Positions 36,582 through 45,249 of a stretch of DNA of 46,559 bases are shown piece by piece. The DNA is from Planctomycetales bacterium (GTDB lineage: Bacteria > Planctomycetota > Planctomycetia > Isosphaerales > Isosphaeraceae): assembly GCA_027452145.1 (NCBI GenBank), contig DAIDHB010000092.1, positions 1 through 46,559 on the forward strand. The letters run 5' to 3'. The notes beneath the pieces are model-generated. The model was not told the origin of the DNA. It did no database searches and saw nothing but the letters and a program-made list of their open reading frames with translations. Numbering within the stretch: the first letter of the stretch is position 1; every line of letters begins with the position of its first letter. Both the position numbers and the translations under genes were made by a program.

Positions 36582-37367
36582 TCAGGCTCCCAGCGCCGAT
36601 TTGAGGTCGCGGACCTCGGCGGTCAGGGCATCCAGTCCGGCGCGGAGTTGCTCCACCTGGCCCCGCAGCTCGGCGACCTCGGCGATCTGGGCGCGGAGCG
36701 CGGCGATCTCGGCCACCCACCCGGGCGCCGCGGTGCTCGCGGCCAGCTCCTCGCGGGCCGATGAGAGCCGGGACGGAGCCTCATCCTCGTCGGCGACCCG
36801 GTTGGCGAACGCCTGCCGGACGCGCTCGAATTCCTCGGGCGGATAGAGCCCATGGGCCACGAATACGCCGCGCTTCTGGCCCGGCGGCGAGAGGAAGTGG
36901 ACGAGCTTGCGGGGCACGAGCCCCTCGAGGATCGTCCGGAGGACGTTCAGGTCCGACAGCGGCTCCATCCGGCTGGCGCGAGCCCGCAGGTCCCCCTCGG
37001 TCTGCGGGCCGCGCAGCATCAGCTCGGCCAGGACCGCCAGCTCGACCTTGCTGACCTTCAGCCAATCGTAGAGCGTGTGCTTCCAGCGCACGACCCGACC
37101 GCCCCCCTCGATGAGGATGGTCGCGCCCTTCTTCCGCAATCCCTGGAGCGCCTCCTCGACGTCGTCCTGGTCGTAGTTGGTCACTGGGTCGCGGTTCGAT
37201 TTCTGGTTGCAGGCCGTCACGATCGCGGCGATCGTCATCGGGTAGTACTCGGGCGTGGTCTTGGCCTTCTCGACCATCACGCCCAGCACCCGACGCTCGC
37301 GCGGCGACAGCGGCACCCAGGACGGGCTGGAGCCCGTGGCGCCGGCACTCTCGATCATTTCGTACAT
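36582..37367 (-). CDS. YceH family protein (DUF480/UPF0502)
   Basis: About 261 residues. The core (about residues 20-180) shows two winged-helix-like units with the family signature LSPRERRVLGVMVEKAKTTP then YYPMTIAAIVTACNQKSNRD, and LAVLAELMLRGPQTEGDLRA. A C-terminal heptad-rich tail (VAEIAALRAQIAEVAELRGQ) forms a probable coiled coil. YceH proteins have two wHTH domains and an unknown role; they may be DNA- or RNA-binding. ATG 37367 is chosen; ATG 37358 is a near alternative, and the frame before it is only open by a TTG. It is followed at 4 bp by the GH38-like gene. Confidence 0.92.
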   Translation of the reverse strand: MYEMIESAGATGSSPSWVPLSPRERRVLGVMVEKAKTTPEYYPMTIAAIVTACNQKSNRDPVTNYDQDDVEEALQGLRKKGATILIEGGGRVVRWKHTLYDWLKVSKVELAVLAELMLRGPQTEGDLRARASRMEPLSDLNVLRTILEGLVPRKLVHFLSPPGQKRGVFVAHGLYPPEEFERVRQAFANRVADEDEAPSRLSSAREELAASTAAPGWVAEIAALRAQIAEVAELRGQVEQLRAGLDALTAEVRDLKSALGA

Positions 37368-37575
37368 CCTGGAACGTGCCGCTCCCGCCGGCAATCTTCG
37401 AGTCGATCAAGGCTCGGCCCCGCATGTCGGGAGGAGTCAGGCGGTTTCCTCGGATAGTGGCCATCTCCGTTGAGCCCGTCAAGAGCAGAGGCCGCCGCCA
37501 GGACTCGGCATCACCGCCAGCCCATGGGCATCCGCCCCCGTTGACGGCCGCTTCGCCAAAGCTTGCATCGGGGAC

Positions 37576-40245
37576 TCAGCGATCGCTGCGCCCTCGCGAT
37601 CCCGCCGCCTCGTGGACCGCGCGAAGGCAAATCGCCAGGCGCTCCGCCATCTCGCCGAGCGCAGGCTCGTCGAACATCCAGCGATCTTCGGTGTCGATCA
37701 GATGGACCTAGACGCCTCCGTCGGCGACACGGCCCCATCCGTTCGTGGGATCGTCGTAGGCCAGCCGGACCGGCGGCTCGGGCCTCCAGGTGGCGTGGAA
37801 CAGGGTTAATCCGGCCCGGATCGTTGTCGACGCGTTCCACGTAACTCCTGCACCGCTCGAGGATTGGCGCGCTCGCCAGCTCGGGCTCGGGTATCGGTCC
37901 GCCAGGCGACCGCGGCCTCAGGAGCATCCTGGCGAGAAGGTAAGAGATGCGGCCCTTCGTCGGGAGTCGCTTAATTCGGGAAAGATGCTCCGAGATCTGC
38001 TCTCTCAGCCGACGTATCCTCGGGAAGCCGGGTCCATAGGTATCGAACAGGGCCAGCAAGCCCACGGACTCGCCTTCGGCAAGGAGTCGCCGCGCCATCT
38101 CGAAGGCGATCAGCCCGCCTGCCGACCAGCCGCCCAGGTAATACGGCCCCATCGGCTGGATCGCCCTGAGGTCGTCGAGAAACGTCGCGGCGAGCTCGTC
38201 GAGCCGCGGAGGCTCGGACGAGGCGCCGGGCGGCCGATCGACCCCAAAGCTGTAGAGCGTGTGCTCCGGGCCGAGACGCCGGGCCAGCCTGTGGCCAGCG
38301 CAATACCATGGCCCAGCATCGACCAGCTCGTGGCGTCTCCACCCGGTACGCAGAAGAATGGAGAGGCCGCCGCCCCAAGCTGCACGGGGAAGATCGTGCT
38401 CCGCCGCCACGATTGATGCCCGCTCGTCAGCCAGGCTGCCATCCGCGCGATCGTCGGCGCCTGGAACAGCGCGGCCACCGGCATCCCGACGCCGAAAAGC
38501 TCGCGGACCCTCGCGACCAGCCGCACGGCGAGCAGGGAATGCCCTCCGCTTGTGAAGAAATCATCGTGAATTCCGATTTCGTCGATACCCAGGATATCCG
38601 CCCAGATCACCGCGAGTCGCTCCTCGACCGTTGTCCGGGGCGCAGCGTGATCGGACCGCACCGACGGCGACGCCGCGTCAGGTTCGGGCAGAGCCCGCCG
38701 GTCGATCTTCCCGTTCCGAGTCAGCGGGAGGGCATCAAGGAGCATGATCGTCGCGGGGACCATGTAGCCCGGCACCAACGACTCGATGTGACGCCGCAGC
38801 GCCTCGAGCTCGGCCGTCGCCCCGTGGGCCAGTACGACGTAGGCGATGAGGTGCTTCCCGATCGTTGGGTGATCGCGGGACACGACAACTGCCTGCCCCA
38901 CGGCCGCGTGCCGGGCCATCGCCGCCTCGATCTCGCCCAGCTCGATCCGGAATCCGCGAATCTGCACCTGATGGTCGAGACGGCCGAGGAATTCGAGATC
39001 GCCGTCGGGCCGCCGACGCGCCAGGTCGCCCGTCCGATACATGCGAGAGTCGGGCCGGGACCAGAACGGATCCGCGAGGAACCGCTCGGCGGTGAGCTCG
39101 GGCCGGCCGAGATAGCCCCGTCCCACGCCGACACCGGCCAGGAACAACTCGCCGGGCTCTCCATCCGGCACGGGCCGGAACTGTTCGTCGAGGACGTAGG
39201 TCCGCATGTTGGCGATCGGCCGGCCGATCGGTACGGGTCCCGGCAGGTCCTCACGCCGGCATTCCCGGTAGGTGACTTCGATCGCCGCCTCGGTCGGTCC
39301 GTACAGGTTGTGCAGCCGCGCGGAGAGTCGTTCCAGGCAGCGACGAGCCACCTGCTCGGGAAGCGCCTCGCCGCTCGAAAACACATGGCGCAGCGTCGCG
39401 CAGGACGACTCCAGCCCGGACTCCTCCAGGAACACCTGGAGCATCGAAGGGACGAAATGAACGACCGTGATGCCCTCGTCCCGGATCAAGCCAGCAAGGT
39501 AAGCCAGGTCTCTATGCCCGCCGGGCCTTGCCAGGACCATCGAGGCACCGACCATGAGCGGCCAGAAGAACTCGCACACCGACACGTCGAAACTAAACGG
39601 GTTCTTCTGGAGCACCCGATCGTCGGGTGTCAACCGATACTCATCCTGCATCCAGAGGAGCCGGTTGCAGATTCCCCCGTGTTCGTTCATCGCCCCCTTC
39701 GGAGTGCCGGTGGACCCCGACGTGTAGATGATGTACGCCAGATCCGTCGAGCACGCCCCCACCGCCGGATTGCCGACGCCGATCGCCTCGGCCTCTTCTC
39801 GCTCTCCATCCAGCGGAACCACGGGGGCGGTGAGGCCCACGAGTCGTCCGAGCAGATGGCGCTGGGCCAGCACGAGGGGCGGCGCCGAATCCCGAACGAT
39901 CGCAGCCAGGCGATCGGGCGGATGATCCGGGTCCGGCGGAATGTAAGCGCCACCTGCCTTGAGGATCCCGAGCAGGCCGACGACCATCTCGAAGGAGCGT
40001 TCCGCACAAAGGCCAACGGGCACATCCGGCCCGACACCGCGACGGCGGATCGAGTCTGCGAGCTCTTCCGCGATCGAGTTCAGACTCTCGTACGAGAGCT
40101 ACCGGCCCTCGAAGACGACGGCGGTCCGGCGAGGAAAGCCGCGGACGGCCTGCTCGAAGTGCTCGTGGAGCAGCGGGTCGAGCGGGTAGTCAACGATCCT
40201 GCCGATCGCGCCCGGCTCGCGCTCGAAAACGCCGCCGGCGAACCC
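37576..40245 (-). pseudogene. Decayed NRPS module (adenylation - carrier - thioesterase)
   Basis: The reading direction holds an A domain (about 40190-38660) with YIIYTSGSTGTPKGA, NLYGPTEAAIEVTY, YRTGDLARRR and LGRLDHQVQIRGFRIELGEI, a carrier site FFTSGGHSLLAVRL (near 38560), and a type-I thioesterase with GGWSAGGLIAFEMARRL (near 38110). It is broken in at least four places: an in-frame TAG at 40099-40101 inside FEGR*LSYESLN, a frameshift near 38285-38325, a second that restores the frame near 37800-37808 (an extra C before LFHATWRP), and a TAG at 37708-37710 in DGGV*VHLID. The longest open piece is 38110-40023. It was once an amino-acid-activating enzyme; today it is most likely non-functional. 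Sequencing or assembly error remains possible. Confidence 0.8.
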
Positions 40246-40251
40246 GCTCGC

Positions 40252-40703
40252 CTAGCCGCGCTCGGATCGCGGCCAGAGCGACCGGCCCATCGCGGTGTGG
40301 CGGGACCCGCCGAACCCCACGTCGTGAGCCGTGGCGAGATCGCCGAGACAATCGCTCGGCGCTTCGGCGGAACGTCGATGTGCATGCGATTCGGCGACGC
40401 AAGGCGCCGGATTCATGGGTGAAAGGAGGCTTCCGGATCGATTCGTCGGAGAAGCTTCTCGATCCGATCGGTCATGGCGACAGCGCCACGAATCCGGTCC
40501 TCCCCGACGAGGACCCCGTTTGAACGGAGGCGAAAGCGAGCGGGTCCGCGCGCCGAACGCCGGCGAGCTCTCGGTTCTCCGCCTCCTATTCGGGTGATAA
40601 TGCGATCGACGATAAACGGCGTGACCCGGCGTGACCAAGGTTCCAGAGGCCGATGATGACGGGCGAAGGCCGGGACACCGCGGCCGCGCACAGGCTGAGG
40701 CGC
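40252..40703. other. Intergenic remnant region upstream of the NRPS pseudogene
   Basis: 452 bp with no credible intact gene. Short open frames exist in most frames; on the - strand one ends TDRIEKLLRRIDPEASFHP (near 40440) and looks protein-like, so this may be a further decayed end of the NRPS or a lost neighbour. No promoter pair was recognised. A 12-base palindrome GAGAAGCTTCTC lies at 40449-40460. Confidence 0.4.
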
Positions 40704-41222
40704 TCATGGCAACTCGATGCGAAGCGTCTCGGTGACGCGGTTGGTGAAGTTGGCGATGCCGACCGTCATGGCCAGCTCGACGAGCTCGCGCTCACCCAGC
40801 GAACGCCGCAGCCGCTCGAACAGCGAGTCGTCGACGTGGACATGCCGCGTTACCTGTTCGGCATAGCGCATCACGTCGCGCTGGAGGTCGTCGTAGGCGT
40901 CGCTATCCTCGAAGCGGGCGGTCTCGGCGACCTGCCGGTCGCTCAGGCCGGCCTTCTTGCCGAGGGCCTGGTGATGGTGCAGGCAGTAGCCGCAGCAGTT
41001 CACCTCCGAGGTCTTGATGTAGGCCAACTCACGGAGCTTACCGTCGAGATGAGTGGTGGGAAGGGTGGCGTTCAGCGACAGGAAAGCCTCGAGCATCTCG
41101 GGGCTGTGAGCCATGACCCGAAAGACGTTCGGGACCACGCCGAGTTGCCTGTCCATCCCCTCAAAGATCGTCCTGACCTTCTCGCTGGCGTCCTGATTTG
41201 TGATGCAACTGACCAGCGCCAT
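40704..41222 (-). CDS. AhpD-like/carboxymuconolactone decarboxylase family protein
   Basis: A 172-residue all-helical protein of the AhpD/CMD family. The active-site motif is NCCGYCLHHH, with Cys77, Cys80 and His84 forming the CxxCxxxH thiol pair used for peroxide or disulfide chemistry. The N-terminus fits the 'peroxidase-related enzyme' branch (IFEGMDRQLGVVPNVFRVMA). ATG 41222 is preceded by AGGGAGAT; the frame is open seven codons further. It lies 91 bp after the asparagine synthetase stop on the same strand, so it could be part of that operon. Its substrate here is unknown. Confidence 0.88.
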   Translation of the reverse strand: MALVSCITNQDASEKVRTIFEGMDRQLGVVPNVFRVMAHSPEMLEAFLSLNATLPTTHLDGKLRELAYIKTSEVNCCGYCLHHHQALGKKAGLSDRQVAETARFEDSDAYDDLQRDVMRYAEQVTRHVHVDDSLFERLRRSLGERELVELAMTVGIANFTNRVTETLRIELP

Positions 41223-41313
41223 CGGAGATCTCCCTGGTGGCATCGACGCTCACGATAATTCGAGAAGCCATGATAGCCGCTCGATCCCGGGCGTTTCAAG
41301 TTCCGGCCAGCCC

Positions 41314-43293
41314 TCAAGCCACGCTCGGATGAATCGAGCCGATGGTGCGTCGAGGAGGAACAGGTTGCCAGGTGGGCAGGTCGCAAAGCCCGCCGCCGCA
41401 GAAGAGATGATGCCAGAGCTGGGTCGAGACCACGCAGGTAAGCGCGACGTCGAACACGAACCGCGCGGGCGTGATTCGCGGGATCCTCGCCTGCCAGGCG
41501 CGCTGGTGCAGGACGGCCTCGGCGTCGAAATACCCCGTCGCCCGCAACGACTCCGGGCTCAGGAGCTGGTCGACCCAGGGCGGGCGCCCCGGGCCGAGGA
41601 AGGTTGCCGCCATCCGGGCGCGGAACATCGTCTTCGGCCGCCGCGCGATCCGCTCGGGCAGGATCCGGGCCGCCGCCTGGCGGAGGATCCACTTCTCGGT
41701 CCGCCCGCGCAACTTGTATTCCGGCGCGATACCCGCACAGAACGCGATCACGTCGTCGTCGAGGAACGGATAGCGGGTCTCGACCGACGCATTCATCGCG
41801 ATCCGGTCCCCCTTGCAGATCATCAGCAACCCGGCCAGCATCACCTTGTAGCCGACGTAGAGCGACTGGTTGAGCGGATGCCACCGTCCGATTCGCTCGG
41901 CCGAGACGTCCAGGTCGCCGTAGGGGTCGTGATCACCCAGCCGGTCCCACATGCCCGCCGAGTACACCGTTGGCTTCGCCTGGGTGACGAATTCGTAGAG
42001 CTCCTGCTGCGCGGGGCGGACGCCGGCGATGGCCTGTTCCGGCGGGAGCAGCGGCCGGCGGCCGGCCACGGCCCGCATCGCCAGGCGGCGAAACATCCGA
42101 GGACCCGCGTGCCCGATCCGGCCCGTGATGGCGTCTCGAACGGCCTGCGCCTTGTACCAGACGTACCCGGCCAGAGCCTCGTCGGCCCCCTCGCCCGTCA
42201 GCGCCACGCGATACCCCTGCTGATGGACCGACTGCGCCAGCCGCAAGAGCGCCGCGCACGAGGTGTCGAGCACCGGCCCCTCGGCGGCGCGGACGAGCTC
42301 GGGATAGGCATTCGCGAGCCCCGAGCTATCCATGGTCACGGTCGTCAGCGGCGATCCGAGCACCGCGGCCGCCTCGGAGGCATGCGTTCGCTCGTCGGGG
42401 CCCGCGCGGTCGAAGCCGACGGTGAATGCCGGGATGGGCTCGCTCCGCTGGCGGCTGCAACAGCCCAGCACCACGGTCGAGTCGAGACCGCCGCTGATGT
42501 AGCTGACCACCGGCACGTCGCTCCGGAGCCGCCGCTCGACCGCCTGCATCATCAGGCCCTCGAGCTCCTCGACCATCGGCGTCGGATCGTCCTGCCGGCG
42601 CTCCTGCCCGGCATCGGGGAAATCGAGGTCCCAGTAGCGGTGCTTCGCGACCCGGCCGTCGCGCACCCGGAGGAAATGCCCGGGCGGCAGCGAGGTAATG
42701 CCCTCGAAGAACGTCCGGGTCGTCCCGGCGCAGAAAAACGTGAACAGGTGATCCACGCCCCGCGGATCCGGCCGAGCCGCCACCAGTCCCGACGCCAGCA
42801 GCGCCTTGATCTCCGACGCCCAGAGCAGCCATCCGTCCGCCCGGGCGTAATAGAGGGGACAGATGCCGACCCGGTCGCGGCCGAGGATCAGCGTGCGATT
42901 CTCGCGGTCCCAGAGCGAGACGGCGAACTGGCCCCGCGCCTCCTCGAACATCCCGACGCCCTGATCCTCGTAGAGGTGCACCCAGGCCTCGGTATCGCAG
43001 CGCGTGGCCAGTCGGTGACCCCGCGACAGCAATTTCTGGCGCAGCTCGGGGTACTCGAACAGCTCGCCGTTGAAAGCGACCCAGATCGAGCCGTCCTCGT
43101 TCGCCAGCGGCTGCCGGCCGCCGGCCAGGTCGATGATCGAGAGCCGGCGCGCCCCCAGCGCCACGCCCCGCTCGACGTGCACGTGTTCATCGTCGGGACC
43201 GCGGTGCGCGATCGCCCCGGTCATCGCCAGCAGCCGGTCCCGCGGGAATTCGCGAGCCCCCTCCAGATCGACGGCACCAGCAATGCCACACAT
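41314..43293 (-). CDS. asnB: Asparagine synthetase (glutamine-hydrolysing), class B
   Basis: A 659-residue enzyme with an intact N-terminal Ntn glutaminase domain (MCGIAGAVDLEGA, nucleophile Cys2; IAHRGPDDEH; NGELFEYPEL) and a C-terminal ATP-PPase domain with SGGLDSTVVLG. It transfers ammonia from glutamine to an acid activated as adenylate, normally aspartate. Variants of this family also amidate other acids and are found in EPS/exosortase loci and secondary-metabolite clusters. ATG 43293 is preceded by AAGGATTGATC; the longer frame to 43422 would bury Cys2 and is rejected. It follows a nitrilase-family gene and a small ORF and precedes an AhpD-like gene and a broken NRPS, which points to a natural-product or modification cluster rather than housekeeping. 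Confidence 0.92.
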   Translation of the reverse strand: MCGIAGAVDLEGAREFPRDRLLAMTGAIAHRGPDDEHVHVERGVALGARRLSIIDLAGGRQPLANEDGSIWVAFNGELFEYPELRQKLLSRGHRLATRCDTEAWVHLYEDQGVGMFEEARGQFAVSLWDRENRTLILGRDRVGICPLYYARADGWLLWASEIKALLASGLVAARPDPRGVDHLFTFFCAGTTRTFFEGITSLPPGHFLRVRDGRVAKHRYWDLDFPDAGQERRQDDPTPMVEELEGLMMQAVERRLRSDVPVVSYISGGLDSTVVLGCCSRQRSEPIPAFTVGFDRAGPDERTHASEAAAVLGSPLTTVTMDSSGLANAYPELVRAAEGPVLDTSCAALLRLAQSVHQQGYRVALTGEGADEALAGYVWYKAQAVRDAITGRIGHAGPRMFRRLAMRAVAGRRPLLPPEQAIAGVRPAQQELYEFVTQAKPTVYSAGMWDRLGDHDPYGDLDVSAERIGRWHPLNQSLYVGYKVMLAGLLMICKGDRIAMNASVETRYPFLDDDVIAFCAGIAPEYKLRGRTEKWILRQAAARILPERIARRPKTMFRARMAATFLGPGRPPWVDQLLSPESLRATGYFDAEAVLHQRAWQARIPRITPARFVFDVALTCVVSTQLWHHLFCGGGLCDLPTWQPVPPRRTIGSIHPSVA

Positions 43294-43441
43294 GATCAAT
43301 CCTTCATTCGGTGCGGTCGATCCGTCCTTGCCCGGCGCGGGTGCGCCGGGGGCCTGGCCGAGGGCACCCGTGCCCCGGCATCTCGACGGATCCCGGGGGC
43401 CGCATTCCGCCGCCGGGGCCATGATTCTAACCGAGTCCGGG

Positions 43442-43600
43442 TCAATCCGGCAGCATGACGGGCAGTGTCTGGGCGATCGGCACGGACGACGCCCGGCGGC
43501 GCGACGCCAGGCGATAGACGAGACTGCCGAGGAGGCCGATCAGGAACGTGCCAATGCGGAGGATGAGGCCGCGGAGGCCGAGGGGGACGTAGTATGCCAC
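43442..43600 (-). CDS. Small 52-residue membrane-associated ORF overlapping the nitrilase end
   Basis: A GTG-started ORF of 53 codons: AYYVPLGLRGLILRIGTFLI then GLLGSLVYRLASRRRASSVP, ending QTLPVMLPD. It is hydrophobic with Arg-rich flanks, like a small membrane or amphipathic peptide. The segment looks more protein-like than the overlapping nitrilase tail, which here reads SASAASSSALARS. GAGGT lies 9 bp before the GTG. It overlaps the last about 20 codons of the nitrilase gene in another frame. It could be a real overlapping gene, or the true C-terminus of the nitrilase after a frameshift. Confidence 0.45.
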   Translation of the reverse strand: MAYYVPLGLRGLILRIGTFLIGLLGSLVYRLASRRRASSVPIAQTLPVMLPD

Positions 43601-44400
43601 GATTTTCGACCTCGCGAGTGATGGAGTGTGATGGAGGCGACCAGCAACGAAGGATCCGCCCCGGCCCGCACCGGCGAACCATGGCGGCCGTCGCAGATGC
43701 TGCTCATCCCGGCGAAGCGATCCTTGATCCGGGTGCAAAGGATCGGGATGGTGGTGTGTGTCTCCCCACACTGGTTGGCGAAGATCACCGGAATTCCCAG
43801 GTCGTCAGCGACCCGCGCCGGGATCGCCTGCGACAGTGGACCGACGTGGCCCAGCAGCCAGTGCCGGCGACCCGAGTCGCGATTGGCGAAGTTCGGCCAG
43901 GCCGCCGAGACGATTGCCAGGTCGATCCGGTCGCGATAATCGCTCCAGACCTTGCGGTAGATCATGTCCGCGCAGATTGCGAAGCCCACGCGGCCCCAGG
44001 GCGTCGCGACGACCAGCGGCTCGCGGCCCGGGCGGAAGCGGAACCGTTCCCAGAAGACCAGGTTCCGCTTGCGATAGATCCGGACATCCCCGTCCGGCGA
44101 GGTGAAGACCAGTGCATCGTAGAGGTGCCGGCCCGATCGCTCGACGAAGCCCGCCGCGATCGCCATCCGCCACTGCCGGCACCGCCGCTTCAGATGCGCG
44201 ATCGTCGGGCCCTCGGCCGTCTCGCCGTACGGGCCGAAATCGGGACAGAGGCTATACCCCGTGTTAAACAGCTCGGGCAAAACCGCCAGCTCCGCCCCCC
44301 GGTCGTGGGCCGCGCGCAGTTGTTCGTCGGCACGCTCGATGTTCCCGCAGACATCGAGCGGCGTGGAGGGCATCTGGATGGCGGCCACGGCAAGCTTCAC
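43540..44400 (-). CDS. Carbon-nitrogen hydrolase (nitrilase superfamily)
   Basis: A 286-residue amidase. The E-K-C triad is present: Glu43 in LAVLPELFNTGY, Lys111 in YRKRNLVFWERFRF and Cys143 in GFAICADMIYRK. Such enzymes cleave amide or nitrile C-N bonds in the cytoplasm, or act as amidases of N-carbamoyl or glutamine substrates. GTG 44400 is preceded by GAGGGATTGATC, nearly identical to the leader of asnB; the upstream ATG (44478) adds a tail that does not fit the family. The C-terminal 30 residues are low-quality (Ser/Ala-rich) and overlap another ORF, so the true end may be earlier or a frameshift may exist. Confidence 0.87.
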   Translation of the reverse strand: MKLAVAAIQMPSTPLDVCGNIERADEQLRAAHDRGAELAVLPELFNTGYSLCPDFGPYGETAEGPTIAHLKRRCRQWRMAIAAGFVERSGRHLYDALVFTSPDGDVRIYRKRNLVFWERFRFRPGREPLVVATPWGRVGFAICADMIYRKVWSDYRDRIDLAIVSAAWPNFANRDSGRRHWLLGHVGPLSQAIPARVADDLGIPVIFANQCGETHTTIPILCTRIKDRFAGMSSICDGRHGSPVRAGADPSLLVASITLHHSRGRKSWHTTSPSASAASSSALARS

Positions 44401-44574
44401 GATCAATCCCTCATCAATCGGCGGACGGACGGACTGGCTGGCTCCGGACTCCGCACCTCTAAAGATCGGCTCGGCCAACCGGCCGGATCACGCCAAGTCT
44501 CGGTTCCCCGCGCAAATCCCCTCCACGACCCCTACCGCCTCATGCCTACGCACACGCAACGGCCAGACCCATCA

Positions 44575-45036
44575 TTAGAATCCTAGCCACCCGAGAATCC
44601 CGCCCCGCCGGGGAGGCGGAAGCACGTTCGCCTCGCTCCGGAGGGCCTCGGCGCGACCCTGGACCTCTTCCTGGGTCGGCGTCCGTGCCGGCTCCATCTT
44701 GTACGTGAATTCCCGGTCGTCCCGGATCACGTACGGGACGAGGTTCTCGCTGAAGAACTCGGTCAGGTAGTTGTCCCACCACGGCGCATCCATGGGCTGG
44801 ATGATGGTCTTGGTCTCGTAACCACCCATCACCAGCGTGACCTCGCGGTCGCCGTAGTAGTAGTAATTGTGCGAGGCGGGGGAAGGGCCGAGGTTCTCGC
44901 CATTGACGATAACCTGGACCCCTGGGGGATCTGTGCGAATGGTATACCGCCGCTCGACGCAACCGCAGCACATGCCCAGAACGACCGCGGCAACGACAGC
45001 GACCGTCGTCCGCCTCGAGAAATGGGTATTCGCCAT
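44575..45036 (-). CDS. PEGA-domain lipoprotein
   Basis: A 153-residue exported protein. The N-terminus RRTTVAVVAAVVLGM-CCGCVER is a lipoprotein signal with a Cys cluster at the lipobox. A PEGA domain follows (RYTIRTDPPGVQVIVNGENL, then GYETKTIIQPMDAPWW), a beta-rich module found in surface proteins. The last 30 residues are Arg/Gly/Pro-rich. An unusual YYYY run lies in the domain. ATG 45036 is preceded by GGGAGCCAAGG; the longer frame (to 45108) is not needed. A promoter is seen about 100 bp upstream. The target or ligand is unknown. Confidence 0.85.
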   Translation of the reverse strand: MANTHFSRRTTVAVVAAVVLGMCCGCVERRYTIRTDPPGVQVIVNGENLGPSPASHNYYYYGDREVTLVMGGYETKTIIQPMDAPWWDNYLTEFFSENLVPYVIRDDREFTYKMEPARTPTQEEVQGRAEALRSEANVLPPPRRGGILGWLGF

Positions 45037-45138
45037 CCTTGGCTCCCCCGGCTCGACAACCCGGCGGCTCCAGCCGTCCGGGCCTGTTTCAGCCGTCGCC
45101 GCCGGCATCGTGACCGGGCGAACCGACGGATGGGCGGG

Positions 45139-45167
45139 ATTCTATCGATCGTTTCCCCGGCCGGCAA
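45139..45167 (-). promoter_or_regulatory. Possible sigma70-like promoter of the PEGA lipoprotein
   Basis: On the reverse strand TTGCCG (45167-45162) and TAGAAT (45144-45139) are 17 bp apart, matching -35 and -10 at 4/6 and 5/6. Transcription would start near 45132, leaving a leader of about 95 bases. The forward gene to the right begins at 45250 and no equally good promoter was found for it. Confidence 0.45.
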
Positions 45168-45249
45168 GTCGGCTTGGCGCCGCCCGGCGCGGGCGGTCAT
45201 CATGGCGTGTCGGTAGGACAAGGCCGGTGGCTCCATGGACCGAGGTCGC

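Noticed and set aside
40099..40101. Amber recoding of the NRPS gene
   Set aside because: Two frameshifts remain even if TAG is read through; decay is simpler.
38308..40422. 704-codon open frame on the + strand opposite the NRPS pseudogene
   Set aside because: High-GC third-position bias keeps it open; its product is Arg/His/Pro-rich with no domain, while the - strand holds clear A, PCP and TE motifs.
41200..43458. 752-codon + strand open frame opposite asnB
   Set aside because: Antisense shadow; the - strand has complete glutaminase and PP-loop motifs and an RBS.
41314..44400. Lasso-peptide cluster from AsnB plus a small ORF
   Set aside because: No leader-peptidase (B) gene; AsnB keeps an active Cys2 glutaminase, and the small ORF is hydrophobic and lacks a precursor pattern.
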